Counted from the stretch's first letter, positions 12,701-23,290 are shown. The stretch is 64,000 bases of DNA from Sphaerolaimus hirsutus (GCA_964036195.1 OZ038452.1:20161785-20225784); one strand, 5' to 3'. Numbers and translations are program-made. Notes: a model not told the origin generated them from the letters alone.

Positions 12701-15700
12701 GAATAAATATTATGGAACTTGCAATTATGGAATCTTGCAATATTATGGAATCTGACAATTTGTCCATTTGTATGAAGAAATCACCTGAGACATTGCTTGG
12801 TCCCTGGACATCTGATTCTGCTGCAGCCCGCCCATTTTCTTTGCCATTGTGTATCCTTCTCTCATCATGGTGTTTGGAATGCTTCCCAAATAATTCTCAC
12901 CATTCTCATTATAGAAAACAATGTCATCACCATTAATTGGTGTGAGAATATTACGTGGAACAAAGCCAATTCTGTTCTTTGCATTGCGGCACTCCCACCA
13001 ATTCTTCGTGTCATTAAGTACCTGATGCAATGCCAAAAAACGTTAGTAATCTGCACGTGACCGTGATGGATGAAAATTAAAAATTAACCTCCAAATATTC
13101 ACCAGCAATCACAGTGAGTTCTTTCTTATTTTCGCCTGGTCTGTCATACATCACTTGGGCCAACTTTCCACCAGCATAGTGCACATCATTTACGAAGAGT
13201 CGCTGGCGACTGATATGAAAGTTTAGTGGTGTATCTGCATTATCTGACGGGACATTGGTCAGATCTGGAACAGAGGCTCCAGCGCCCTGCCGCGCAGGCG
13301 GCCTATGCCTGAGGAAGGAAGTATGACAAAATGAATGAAATTAATGGACACACATTGTAGACGTATAAATATCGATTTTATGTGGTTTTGAATTTAGGTA
13401 TGTATTTTGGGCGCAGTTTTTTCAGCACTTCATTGTTTGTTTATTCTGCAGGATTTTATGGCCAATTGGCTAGTTAGCTGCATCGACCTATACAGTGTGG
13501 TCCCTGAACCTGATGGAGCCTGAAGGTGTTATTATGTCCAGAACTCTCCCTAAAGTAAACTCGCTAGGCAAGTAATAGCAGCCTGAAAGTGCACTCGCTC
13601 TGCAAGCACCAGCTAGCACTAAAAATAGTTGTTTTGGAGAAACTACAATCTCTTTAAATGAGAATAAAATAAAATCTATCTGGAGTTAGGGTTAGCATAG
13701 CAAAAATTAAGGCAGATTCATGTTTTTTTAAGATATCAGGAACTATCAAAACTCTAGATTTATTTACATTGTCTCGAGGTATATTCTTTATAAGATGAAA
13801 ATATAAAAATCTCATTAATATTTGTCTTACATTTTCTCTGCATTTTAGATCTCTCAGATAGATTTGATTGTATTTTCATTTTGACAAATTTTCTGAAATT
13901 ATACCTAATAGTAAATTCTCAAAATCACACATTTTTTCAATGCTAGCTGGAATGTATAGTTGCAGGGCGAGCGTACTTGCAGAGCAGTCATAATTACTCG
14001 CAGGTCACTACTACTTGCAGAGAGAGTTTCTAAAAAGTGCTGTTAAAAAAATGGTGAGCTAAAACGTCATTCTTCCATGCCCAATTCTACCCAAATAGTA
14101 AATATTTATTTATACATATTAAAATACCCTATCGATTCATCGGCATATGGCTTCTCTGGCGGCACAATCCTCTCCGAATTGTACGACCTCCCACCAAATT
14201 CAGGGGGAGCTTGCTGTTGGTATTTAGATTGCTCAGGCGCCATGACCACATCATCAAATGGCTCATCGTCCACAGCAATTGAATTCTGTTCCCCAGGACG
14301 GCCATAGGGTGCCGACCCGTCAGCAAACACTGGCTGGTATGGTTGCGGCAGTGCTGCCCTCCACCTTTCCCTTTAAATGTGATTGCAAGTTGTTAGGGTG
14401 AAGGGGGGTTGGCACAAAATAAGCGGACAAAATTACACAGGGGTGCACCAGGCTTCACCAAGTGAATGCCACACATTGATCTCCGTGCTGGTCAATGAAT
14501 TCTCCATCAGGGTTACTGCGTCAGTAGTCAACAGTGGCGAAATGATCTGTACGATTACATTCATACTTTGTAATGATTATTCACTAATCAAAATACGGTT
14601 CTTTTGACTACAGTAATTGGAGGCCGATAATTCATTTCGTCATACCTTTACTTTTGGGCTGTCAAAATCTACCGTATTTCCTCGAAATACCCCCTCGTTT
14701 AACCCGCCCCCCCCTCAAAATTTCCACTCTGAAAAAATAAAACAACAGGGGGTAATTCGAGGAAATACGGTAGGTAGTTTTTATGAAGCCAAAAACTGGC
14801 CAAAACATGTTGTTAGAGATCCGGCCGATTTAAATAGTAAATACAGAAACAACAGTTGATGCCTAACATGCGGCGCTAGGTTTTTCCTGAGGCCCCATTC
14901 AAGTGCATCGAGAACGAGCATCAACGAAGGGAACAGAAAATGTATCAGCTCAGGTGCATTTGGCTCATGGATTACATCCTTCAACACCGCCTGCAGTTAT
15001 AAATTTGTTCTATTGTCTATGATAATTGACTGAAAGTATTTTTTTAGATAACCAGTAGATTGAAGCAAAGCTTGAACTTGGCCAGAATGTCCGCAAATTC
15101 AGCCTCACTAGGTAATTTTGCCCTCATTGTCAGTATGCCACGCTGCCTGGCTATGGCTGCACGCATTTGTTTATTTCCCCTCGCAACCTGTGAAAGATCA
15201 ACATTTTTGATTCCACGATGTCATCCCCAAATTCGACAAAATATTTCAAATAAAGTCAAAAATTACTTTCTCATTCAATTGGTCCAGTTCTCGCTGTGCA
15301 GAAGCCGCTGACCGCAATCTTGCCACAAATTTCTCAATGTCATCAAAGCATCTGTTCATGGTGTTCTATGATGGGAAAACACATGTTAATGCTAAATTGT
15401 TGCTTGCGTTCAACATATGAACAATTCTTAACACTGACCACATCCCTCTGGAAAGGATCGTTCAAATCAATTTCATCAAAGCCTTGCACAGCATCCATAT
15501 CATTCGCATCAGGCAGCTCATTCACTTGCGGATCGAGATAATTTTCCCCCGTGTCACTGGTGTCAACGTCGCTGGCATCTCTCGGAGCGTGTCGGGGGGT
15601 TTTGCCTGAAAAACAGATTCACAGGGGCTCAGGGTAAATTCCAACGCTGAACACATTTCTGTTGCGCAGTGTTAAAAACGTGTACTACACAACACACGTT

Positions 15701-18700
15701 TTGTGGCAAAAAATTTAATTGTTTTTAATGGATTGGAAGTGGTCAGAGCATGTTCCAATGCACACTAAACTTGTGTTGCACAGTTGTTGTGTGACACAAG
15801 TTTGTAGCGCAGGTAGTGATGGAATGGTGTCATAGTGCTGGCACCATTTGGGGCTATTGTGGCACTCCATCACCAGCATTGTATCTAGGGTTCAAACGGG
15901 ATTGACTTTTCGGGATCAGGATCGGGATTCACTTTTTGAGATTTCGGGATCGGGATCGGGATTGGGGTTTCGGGATCGGGATTGGGATTGGTTTTTTGAG
16001 ATTTCGGGATCGGGATCGGGATTGGCCGGGATTGGGGTCACGGGATCGGGATCGGGATTGGGATAGGCATTTTTCCGGGATCGGGATTGGGTCCTAGGGA
16101 TAGAGATTTTGGCCATTTTTCTGGCATTCACAGTTGTTCATAAAGGTCTCAAAACACTGTTGGATGCCAGAAAAGTGGCATAAAATTGACGCTGGGGGTT
16201 TGCATCCACTTTTTTGCATGCAAAAACGTCATTATTTCACTTTTTATAATTTCCACTAATTTTCCCGGGATCGGGATCCCGGACTTGGGAGTTTCTCGGG
16301 ATCGGGATCGGGATTTGAAAATTTTCGGGATCGGGATCGGGATTGGTATTTTTGAGATTTCGGGATCGGGATCGGGATTGGGGTTTCGGGATCGGGATCG
16401 GGATCGGGACTGGTAAATCCCGGAATTTCATGGGATCCGGGATCGGGATCCCGTTTGAACCCTAATTGTATCCTGCACAACAAATTTCACTTGCAAGAAA
16501 ACTGCGCGACAAAAAGTATGTTGTGCACAAGTGGTGCCATTGCACAACACCCTTTGGCACCCTTAAATGTCTTGTATTGTACGTGTCATGCATTGGACAC
16601 ATGCAACACATACAATACAAAAGGCGTCATGGCACTGGCGCCATTTAAGTGCACCAAAGGGTGCCATGGCACCACTTGTGCACAACATACTTTTTGTCGC
16701 GCAGTTTTCTTGCAAGTAAAGTTTGTTGTGCAGGAGACAATGTTGCGCCACAAACTTGTCTCATGCAAAAACTGTGCCACACAAGTTTCTTGTGCATTGG
16801 AACATGTTTCGACCACTTCCAATCCACTAAAACCAATCAAAATCTTCGCGACAAAACGTGTGTTGTGCAGTACGCGTTTTTTAAACTGCGCGACAGAAAT
16901 GTGTTCTGCGTTGGAATTTATTCTGACCGATTCACAGAGGGATACAGATCGATTGATTCAGGAAAATATTGTTGCAAAAATAAGAAATTTAATCGAGAGA
17001 ATTTTCAATGGATTACAATGTTGCGATTGCTAAAACAATCAAAAACGATCACTACTGAGGGATTTCAAGCGAGGTACGCTCCCAGTAATACAATATTTGG
17101 TTTCACTGGTGTCAAGTAAATATAATGCAAAAATAGACAATAACCCGTTTTCTCTCGTTCATTCTTTCTGCCAGTGTCGCGCGAATTGCCCGGCCCAGAA
17201 TCGACCACTAGATTGGCCGTCACCACAAAACCAGTATCACGCCGGCCACTGCAGATATTTTTACGTAACTTTTATCGATGGCGCATATCAGCATATAAAA
17301 AAAAATTAGCCGTGACACACGGTGGAACTTCTCCGTAACGACCGGACATGCACAGCTGCAGATCGCTGGCCACCTCGGCCGCCTGTAAAAAACACCTCAC
17401 TCGTAGAATAGAGCCCAAAAGTACGATGTGAGTATACTCGGTGGACCGCACGCTATGCATTTTTCTGAAGGAAACACTCCATCATGACGTCATCATTAAT
17501 ACAATAAAAATTGTTCCACAAAAAACATTTTAAGCGGGAAACACACGTTGGTTGTAAATATTTGACTCCGCCTTGCGCTTTTTAACACATTTTTCTTTTT
17601 GTGAAAGAGTGCATGCATAAGTATGCTGCTTGCGCGTTATCGGCTAAGACATAAGTAATTTTGAGTGCATACGTTGCCGTCCGCTGAGTATACGCAAACA
17701 ACTCAAAGTTGACCGACAGAAACCCTATTACACTGGAACATGTGCATTTCGGCGGCGGCGGAACTCTGCTGCGTGCCCCTGCCGTGTCTGAGTTGTTCGT
17801 CGGGATCCTCGCGCATCACGAACATGAGCACGTTGTTGAACGCTTCCCTGGGGTCGGGCGTCACATAGGCGGTCGGCTGCGACAGCAACTCGATAGGGAA
17901 CTGCTCTACCAGGTCCTGCGATTGCGTACGTGATTTTGGTACGAACCGGAAAAGGCGGGAAATGTCTACAAAATCTGTATGCATTTATATTCCTTGTTGT
18001 CCTTTGCTGGTTGATTTTCTAAGGTAAAATAAAATAAATTGAAAAATATATGTTTTCTTACTGCTTTTTTTGGAAGACTCAATTTCTTGGTATACTGAGT
18101 GCACCGCATACTACAATAATTCAAAGAATAAAAAAATGTGATAAATTTAATAATTCCATAGTAACAACGAAATAAATATTATGATGAAGAAATGTATAAT
18201 TTTTGTTTGTTTATTATTCAAAAGGGTTATGGTAGGTTTCCATGCAAAGTGCGATGCGGTAACGTATATTTCATTCACCTAGATTTGCTGATACAGTTTC
18301 CCAGGATGGTCCTGCCGCAACTTTCTCGCACAACTCGCGTTAAAACTACTACCGAAAAAAAATTAAAATAAATTAAAAAATAGCAAACTTTTTCTCCCAA
18401 CATAAATTTCCACCGTTGGATACCACCAAAACAAACGCACCCCATTCTCATCCTCGGCGATAACGTGGCTCTCAGTCAGCCGGAGCACCATGGGCTGGGC
18501 CCAAACGGCGCTCCTACGTTCCATTTGCTGCAGTTTCCTGACGCCGTCGTCGGGCGTGTTCAGACGGAACTGATCGCCGATGCCGAACGTGATCAGGTGC
18601 TCCACCCAGTACGAGGGGGAGGTCGCGTCGGCCGGCACCACTTGGTAGGAGTAGATGGCCAGGTCGGAAGCTGGCAATGGGCAAAGTGATCTGGCTAGGT

Positions 18701-19346
18701 AATTAAAGTTGCATTACACATAGGTAGCATAAAAAATGTTGATTTGATCTAATATAATCTCAGAAAATCTCTCAAAATACAAAAATACAAAAACAAAAAC
18801 AAATATTTGGCTAAAATATCAATAAATGTAACCTATACATTCTGGAATTTTTTCGATATTTTTAAAAATCTTAGAAAATCTCTCAAATAGAAAATATAAT
18901 TGAATTTTGTTGGAAATTTCCTGACATTTTTCAACGTAAAACTCCCAGAGTTATAAAGTATAAAACTCCATGCCATCTACAGTTAAGCATAGAAGTCTAT
19001 CAAAATACGAACCCATCGTGTTTCCATTCTGTTTCCCAGCCGGTGTGGTGTATCTGGCAGGCATTTTCTTATTATTTTTCAACTGCGACTTTGGCGGCAC
19101 TGGAGGGGCACTACTTCCTGTGTAAGGGTATGAAGTGCTTTAATTCAGGGCAAAAAAATAAGTAGAGTAATGATGGTCGAGGTCAAGGACAAACCTGCTT
19201 CAGAAGCCCTTGTGTAGTAGTAGACCTCTGGGTGCCGCTGTTCGTGTCGTTCAGGTGCACCACGTTGATTGACTTGATGCACACCACCGCCGACTTGTTG
19301 TAGCCCCCTGCTCGGTGACGAATTGTGGATATCTCGACCAGCGCTG
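9586..19346 (-). CDS. Eps8: Eps8 / arouser-like adaptor protein (17 visible coding exons, 5' end missing)
   Basis: Joining the exons in phase gives 1139 residues before the TAG stop. The product is homologous to EPS8, an adaptor that links receptor tyrosine kinases to Rac and caps or bundles actin; Drosophila arouser is the fly relative. Visible domains, numbered from the first visible codon: a disordered S/Q/P-rich N terminus (1-100); a PTB domain (about 106-240, with WVEHLITF and a later HMFQCN strand); the conserved helical core (about 290-470, with FNLL, ELIHFLF and WHSLGEAW); an SH3 domain (about 576-632, with ALYDY-like QVMYD, WWECRN and GFVPRNIL); a long Q/N-rich linker (681-978); and a C-terminal effector region with an amphipathic [12 protein letters not shown] segment and a SAM-like fold (about 1072-1130). 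All 16 internal junctions agree in phase. The start codon lies upstream of 19346 and was not found. Family and domain order are certain; orthology to arouser specifically is inferred. Confidence 0.94.
9973..10153 (-). CDS. Eps8: Eps8 visible exon 16 (actin-binding helix and SAM start)
   Basis: The acceptor is TGTTTTCTTTTTAG. It carries [15 protein letters not shown], aligned with DELIHRLTIGRS of the EPS8 capping helix, then [16 protein letters not shown], the start of the SAM-like domain. It ends in phase 2. Confidence 0.92.
10213..10369 (-). CDS. Eps8: Eps8 visible exon 15
   Basis: Phase 0 in, phase 1 out (AATTTG|GTGAAC). It encodes a charged helical stretch ([19 protein letters not shown] and onward). 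An earlier acceptor at GATGAG, 15 bases upstream, is also in frame, but CACTACAG is the better site. Confidence 0.8.
10384..10780 (-). mobile_element. Truncated non-LTR retrotransposon 3' end (tail AATAAAGATTTGATGTGATT)
   Basis: On the minus strand the sequence ends CTGCAATAAAGATTTGATGT followed by GATTTGATTTGATGAG, a typical LINE tail of short tandem units. It abuts the acceptor of Eps8 visible exon 15 in the same orientation. The upstream limit is uncertain; no ORF remains. Confidence 0.4.
11258..11668. mobile_element. CCTCGAAATACC-family MITE inside Eps8, 411 bp
   Basis: It begins TACCGTATTACCTCGAAATA and ends TCGAGGTAATATGGTA. The arms are G-rich; the middle is unique (TTTGGACATAAAAACGCAGA, then a TACATCATGTACATTGCATA palindrome). 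A near full-length copy in the other orientation lies at 24885-25305, and an interrupted one at 58700-60701. Confidence 0.65.
11674..12567 (-). CDS. Eps8: Eps8 visible exon 14 (Q/N-rich linker with 16-residue tandem repeats)
   Basis: 298 codons, phase 0 at both ends, donor AAAAAG|GTACCT. It is almost wholly low-complexity Q/N/T. It contains about five tandem copies of a 16-residue unit ([16 protein letters not shown]) at roughly 12130-12390. No folded domain is visible. Vertebrate EPS8 has a short proline-rich linker here, so the expansion is lineage-specific. Confidence 0.92.
12130..12390 (-). repeat. 48-bp tandem repeat in Eps8 coding sequence
   Basis: About five nearly identical 48-bp units encode [16 protein letters not shown] variants. 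The near identity at silent sites suggests recent expansion. Confidence 0.85.
12785..13021 (-). CDS. Eps8: Eps8 visible exon 13 (SH3 domain, C-terminal half)
   Basis: 79 codons, phase 0 at both ends, donor TCTCAG|GTGATT. It begins [20 protein letters not shown] and continues VPRNIL, the second half of the SH3 domain with the conserved WW pair and the FVP motif. Confidence 0.95.
13089..13308 (-). CDS. Eps8: Eps8 visible exon 12 (SH3 domain, N-terminal half)
   Basis: The acceptor is TTCCTTCCTCAG. It ends [20 protein letters not shown] followed by AGEYLE; the SH3 domain is split by the intron after LE, as many SH3 genes are. Confidence 0.94.
13309..14127 (-). other. Eps8 intron, no element recognised
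   Basis: About 820 bases of AT-rich intron between visible exons 11 and 12. I see no repeat family, RNA gene or ORF of note. Confidence 0.5.
14128..14370 (-). CDS. Eps8: Eps8 visible exon 11 (linker to SH3)
   Basis: Starts by completing the split Trp, then [18 protein letters not shown], corresponding to the EPS8 segment where the core ends. The rest is a proline, glutamine and acidic linker. The donor is ATAGG|GTATTT, phase 2. Confidence 0.9.
14449..14546 (-). CDS. Eps8: Eps8 visible exon 10 (helical core)
   Basis: Begins [14 protein letters not shown] and ends LGEAW with the tryptophan codon split across the intron (GCCTG|GTGCAC). It matches VLSPLLNKDTIDFL and LGGTW of EPS8. Confidence 0.92.
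14670..14773. mobile_element. Compact CCTCGAAATACC MITE (about 104 bp)
   Basis: TACCGTATTTCCTCGAAATA to its complement with TA borders. It is the shortest complete copy in the window, so it shows the family's minimal form. Confidence 0.65.
14868..14990 (-). CDS. Eps8: Eps8 visible exon 9 (helical core)
   Basis: 41 codons, phase 0 at both ends, donor CCGCAT|GTTAGG. It carries [18 protein letters not shown], matching HIQNPSAADLVHFLFTPL of EPS8. Confidence 0.94.
15053..15187 (-). CDS. Eps8: Eps8 visible exon 8 (helical core)
   Basis: 45 codons, phase 0 at both ends. It carries [15 protein letters not shown] and KLCFNLL, matching GVLTLRAKPPPPDEF and GFNLL of EPS8. Confidence 0.94.
15267..15365 (-). 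CDS. Eps8: Eps8 visible exon 7 (helical core)
   Basis: 33 codons, phase 0 at both ends, donor GAGAAA|GTAATT. It reads [16 protein letters not shown], the conserved helix upstream of the EPS8 core. Confidence 0.93.
15439..15605 (-). CDS. Eps8: Eps8 visible exon 6
   Basis: The acceptor is CTGTTTTTCAG and the donor GATGTG|GTCAGT. It encodes an acidic linker ending NDPFQRDV, which joins directly to [13 protein letters not shown] in the next exon and matches the RDVQILNHILDDIEFF segment of EPS8. Confidence 0.9.
15650..16870. mobile_element. Foldback of AAACTTGTGTTGCAC type with a nested GGGATC element
   Basis: The outer inverted repeats include CGCAGTTTTCTTGCAAG and GGTGCCATGGCACCACTTGT motifs. 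16474-16740 alone is a near-perfect 260-bp palindrome, which explains mirrored ORFs on both strands. The GGGATC element 15886-16464 sits in the outer left part. Confidence 0.55.
15886..16464. mobile_element. hAT-like element with GGGATC tandem interior
   Basis: The ends are TAGGGTTCAAACGGGAT and ATCCCGTTTGAACCCTA, flanked by an exact 8-bp duplication ATTGTATC (15878-15885, 16465-16472). The interior is mostly (GGGATC)n broken by short AT spacers. No coding capacity. Confidence 0.85.
17343..17382 (-). CDS. Eps8: Eps8 visible exon 5 (40-bp micro-exon, PTB C-terminal helix)
   Basis: A 40-base exon behind a strong acceptor (GTGTTTTTTACAG), with donor TCCG|GTCGTT. It encodes [13 protein letters not shown] plus a split glycine. 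Phase 0 in and phase 1 out fit both neighbours, and the sequence matches the helix that follows FQC in EPS8. Confidence 0.85.
17420..17690. repeat. Dispersed repeat with CRE and GAGTATAC palindrome, copy 1
   Basis: The reverse complement of this stretch matches 35036-35310 over about 250 bp. The best-kept 75 bp holds ATGACGTCAT, GGAGTGTTTC, AAAAATGCATAGCGTGCGGT and CGAGTATACTC. It lies in the Eps8 intron upstream of visible exon 5. Confidence 0.6.
17724..17915 (-). CDS. Eps8: Eps8 visible exon 4 (PTB domain, second half)
   Basis: 64 codons, phase 0 at both ends. It begins [11 protein letters not shown] and ends MHMFQCNR, the last strands of the PTB domain before its C-terminal helix. The insert between them ([18 protein letters not shown]) is a longer loop than in vertebrate EPS8. 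Confidence 0.93.
18441..18670 (-). CDS. Eps8: Eps8 visible exon 3 (PTB domain, first half)
   Basis: The acceptor is CCATTGCCAG and the donor GGG|GTGCGT, phase 0 out. It carries [19 protein letters not shown] and WAQPMVLRL, which align with the start of the EPS8 PTB domain. The frame stays open past the donor, but ending at ENG gives the best match to the family. Confidence 0.93.
18750..18920. repeat. TCTCAGAAAATCTCTC tandem motif, copy 1
   Basis: Two or three units of AATCTCAGAAAATCTCTCAA in an Eps8 intron. The same motif is denser at 33530-33670 and 34886-35037. Confidence 0.4.
19013..19117 (-). CDS. Eps8: Eps8 visible exon 2
   Basis: The acceptor is CTTACACAG and the donor ATGG|GTTCGT, phase 1 in and phase 1 out. 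It encodes a proline and lysine rich linker, [17 protein letters not shown] and onward, just ahead of the PTB domain. Confidence 0.8.
19195..19346 (-). CDS. Eps8: Eps8 visible exon 1 (disordered N-terminal region)
   Basis: The acceptor is TTCTTTCTCACAG and the donor GCAG|GTTTGT. It starts with one leftover base and ends in phase 1. The reading frame is fixed by the phase of the next exon and gives a Q/H/S-rich stretch ending [10 protein letters not shown]. The upstream exon, which must end in phase 2 and carry the start codon, was not found. Confidence 0.75.
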
Positions 19347-19388
19347 CTGTGAGAAAGAATTTCGCTTGAAATCGTAGTGTAACTTAAG

Positions 19389-19604
19389 GCAGCCCGCACA
19401 TTAGTTGACACATGTGTGTCAACTGGTCTGTGTCAGATAGCGGCTTCACATGCCGCAGAGCGATCTCCAAATGCACATGAGGCAACGTTGAAAAATAAAT
19501 ACTACGGCAAGTGCATTGAATGATCGCTGTGTGACACGTAAAGCCGAAATCTGAGTTGACAAAGACCAGTTGACAAACACGTGTCAACTAGTGTGTGGGC
19601 CGCC
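19389..19604. mobile_element. MITE with GGCAGCCCGCACATTAGTTG ends
   Basis: The inverted ends match at about 17 of 20 bases (GGCGGCCCACACACTAGTTG on the other side) and contain GTTGACACA repeats. It ends about 41 bases from the acceptor of Eps8 visible exon 1. Confidence 0.55.
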
Positions 19605-21940
19605 AAAGATGTACGGCTACGCCCTGTTAACAGCCACACCCACACTCTCAAACGACAGTTGATAGTACACATCAAACGCATCGCAACATGGAAATACAAA
19701 TGAGGTGCGGTGTCGACATGCAAACAAGTTTCGAGAGCTTCATCAGTTAAGCTTATCATGTGCCATCAAAACCATGTCGAAACTAAAAAGCTGATAATGA
19801 TAAGCGCCCATGCCTGTTGGTAAGTAACACTTGTATGCACTTATGTGAGCCATACCACTGCGATGAATGGGCACAATAAACAGTTAAGCAAACATGCCGC
19901 CCCTCCGCTGCCAGCTGAAAAACTGTTCTAAAAGCAAAACCAAATACAACCGATGGTCAAAGGAGAAGCGTTTTTGACAGTGTCAAATACGCTGGGTCTG
20001 GTCCGAAAATACTGGGACAATAAGTTTTTGAGCGTGATGTGATATTTACATACTCTGAAAAACTAAGTATTTACTTTTATTAATAAGCCAATTGAACTAC
20101 CTAGCCAATAACGATTAGCAACGATGTACCAGTAATTTCGGACCGAACCCGGCACCATGTAAACACACGCACTTCGGAGAAAATGGTCCATAATTCTTGC
20201 CGTGACGCTCAGTTCTGTTACCCGAAGAATTCTTCTGCCGGTGTATTGGTAAGGCGGCAATTTTTCTCGAAATTCCCGGCATTGTTTCGTCGGTATGGAT
20301 TAAAAGTATATAGCCATGCAAAACGTTGATCCTGGCCCTGGGACAATAACTACACAACTGTGGCGGGGTGTCAATGTAGCGGCATCTGGATAATTACGCC
20401 GTTGTTAAAGGTGCATTGAAATGATAAAAACGGTTGACATTTTCATGAGATCAATGAAAAGTGAAGGTTGGAATAATCTACAAACACACAAGTGATGTGT
20501 CTTAAAAATTATTTACCGTATTTCTTCGATGGGGTTCGAAATACCCCCATGCGGTTTATTTCGCCAGAAAATTTTGAGGGGGGATAATTCGAGGGGGTTA
20601 TTCGGGGGGGGTCTATTATTGGGCCAGATATTTTAAGACAATCGACATACGCACACTTTTTTTAGGAATTTCCACATACGGTTTTTTATTCTCCAGCCCG
20701 CTCAGACTTGGGGGTATTTAAGGGGGGGGTAATTCAAGGGGGATCATTCGAGGTAATGGGGTAATTACCAATTGACAAAATTACCAATGAACGGCACAGA
20801 AATGAAAGTAAACGTAGAATAAACTCATAGAGGAGTCATGAATGCATGCGACATGTAAATTGTGTAAATACCTGGTCATTTAACGCATGTCGGTGATTAT
20901 GCGAAAAATAAAACAAACATTCAAAGAGCGACTGCAGAGAAACTTGACACCAATTCCGTTCAAATGCCATAACACCAAGTGGACGTGTCAATCATATCAT
21001 TGCCCAGTAACAAGAGACGAACAGAGATCGGGAAAAACGTTTTGGATTTAAAACAGGTATTTACAATTTATTCAATTTCGGGTCGTTTTACACCGGTTGT
21101 ATTTATTTTGGTGGCTCAAAAATGGCCACCCTTGCTGGCTCGTAGGCGCCCAGAAAACACAGCTGACTTAACGATCGCACAAAAATGGAACGATGTTTTG
21201 TTATGCATCGGAAAAAATTTGAGGGAAGAATTTGGTAGTTACACGTGCTAAAGTCATATGTGAAAAAAATCCATCTATAGCTATAATGGGAAAACGCATT
21301 GACAAATCAAATGCATAAATGTAAACGGCATTGAATTGAAGATAAATATATGCATGTAAATACGCCATTTCAAGCGAGAATCGTGCACCGGTACGTCTGT
21401 GGAATCATGTCCGGCAAGGGCAGTCTTCCAGGGAAACTTCTCTAGACAACTGGAAGGGATGATTATTTCGGTGTCGGTGCGCTCACTGTGGTAGAGTTGA
21501 TATGCCATACCACACGATACCATACCGTACCGGAACGTAGTGCATTATTTGAAAAGTTGTAATACTACAATATAACCCCGAATAAAACCCCAGCGGAGTT
21601 ATCATTTCTCAGAAGTTTTGGAGGAGGAGTTATTCAAGGGGGAGTTATTTTTCCTAGGAACTTCCAATTTATCCAGTGCATCTTGATTTTTAAGCCGCAT
21701 ACAGAATAAAATTTTCATTCAAATGGTAACATGGTGTGTCGGTTTCTAACCAACTGTTTCATATTTAAGACGCGTGCGTAATTACATAATGATTCATGAA
21801 CAAATTACTGAGGTATATTCATAACAATACATGAAGGAATTACTGAGAATACACAACGCACAAACAAAAATTACACAAATACTGTGAAACCACAATGAAT
21901 AATGATATATACATATAGGTATATATACATATATAGGTAA
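19605..21940. other. Mostly unique DNA with one foldback remnant
   Basis: 20515-20765 is a CCTCGAAATACC-family foldback and 21565-21655 a CCTTGAATAAGACCCC-type remnant. The rest shows no exon, RNA gene or repeat I can support. If the Eps8 start exon is in the window it may be here or further upstream. Confidence 0.4.
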
Positions 21941-23290
21941 ACACCTTTTCGGTCACGTCCCAAGATGTCACAAGAAAAATCAAAAATAGGGTGCCGGACG
22001 TGACCTAGAAGGTGTTTATATATATGTATAAATGTATAATGTAATGATAATGTACTGTAATGAATGATAAAGCAAAAAAACCCTCACAAGAACCGAAAAC
22101 ATCTATGATCCACCTCATTGTTCCATCCTGAATTTGAACACGTGCATGGAGAGACCCTACGAATTTCCCGTGCCACGTATTGCACATGCAATTGAGAGTG
22201 GTCATTCTGACATGTTGTGTACTTAAACATGTTGTAGAAATAAACATGCCGCCATGGGAATCACACATGTTGTGGTAACTGACATGCCAAAAGGTGAATG
22301 TAACATGTCCAGCGTGAATGTAACATGCCAAGCTTAAAGGTGAATCTGGCATGCGAAGTGTGAAACTGCCATGCCCTGCACATGCAGTCATAAGGCATAT
22401 CATGCATGTGTGAAATGATAATCAGTGATCAATTATTATCACCATGTTTGTCAAGGTGTTCAATTCAAAAATTTTAATATTCAAATTTTTTGGACTTCAC
22501 AATACTTCATTTCACCGGCTGAAAAAAAACACATTTTTTTCTAGAAAAATTTGAAAATGCAATAATTTAGTAGGTATGGCCAATAAATGTTTTTTAACGA
22601 CCCTGTTTAAAAAAACACATTAAAAAACAACATGTTGAAAAAACATGGAGATGCCTAGCGGCCAATATCACTGGCTTAAGGGACCCTCCATGCCGCCAGT
22701 GGACACTAGCATTCTAAGTACACTGACTTGTCACCAAAACCACACCAAAACTTGACAGCAGCAAAATCTTTTTTCTTCATCAAATCATCCCATTCTTTTT
22801 GCAAAAACCATGTCAGTTCATCAGAAACATGTTTATCGAGAGCCTGATTAACTGACTCGTGTAAATGTATATTAAAATACTATACATACATACATGATGT
22901 ATGCACATACTCACATTGCTCAGTTCAAATCATGTGCCTGAAGAAAAAACTCAAAAAACATTTCCGTATTTTCAGTGTTTCTGTGTTTCCATTTCTGTGT
23001 TCTAAAAAAAACTTATTTGAGTTTCCGTGTTTTTCAAAATTGTTGAGTTTCCGTGTTTCCTTATTGAGTTTCCGTATTTAATGTGTGTTTTTGCCATAGT
23101 TGGGCATGTCAGTTTCACGCTTCGCATGTTAGATTCATCTTTGGACTCGGCATGTTACATTCACGCTGGACATGTTACATTCACCTTTTGGTATGTCAGT
23201 TTCCACAACATGTCTGATTCTCATGGCAGCATGTTAGTTTCTACAACATGTTAAAGTACACAACATGTTTTAGTGGATTCACCCCATGAC
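21941..23290. mobile_element. GTAAACACCTT mini-element and a 1.1-kb palindrome of ACATG repeats
   Basis: 21941-22020 is an 80-bp foldback with the ends of the 52355 family (GTAAACACCTTTTCGGTCAC). From about 22190 to 23280 two arms face each other, each built of units such as AACATGCCAAAAGGTGAATG and ATGTAACATGTCCAGCGTGA. The loop is unique DNA with TTTCCGTGTTT repeats near 22970-23080. Confidence 0.5.

Noticed and set aside
15886-15905. GGTTCAAAC resembling a tRNA T-arm box
   Set aside because: It is the terminus of a hAT-like element; no A box or cloverleaf is nearby.
15848-16483. Gly/Ser/Asp and Pro/Asp/Ser repeat ORFs
   Set aside because: Translations of the GGGATC array.
16455-17119. 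ORFs of 156 and 192 codons
   Set aside because: They cross a 260-bp palindrome and have mirror ORFs on the minus strand, so they follow from the repeat.
19195-19346. Alternative frame of Eps8 exon 1 reading [20 protein letters not shown]
   Set aside because: It looks protein-like but ends in phase 0, which does not fit the next exon; the phase 1 frame joins correctly.
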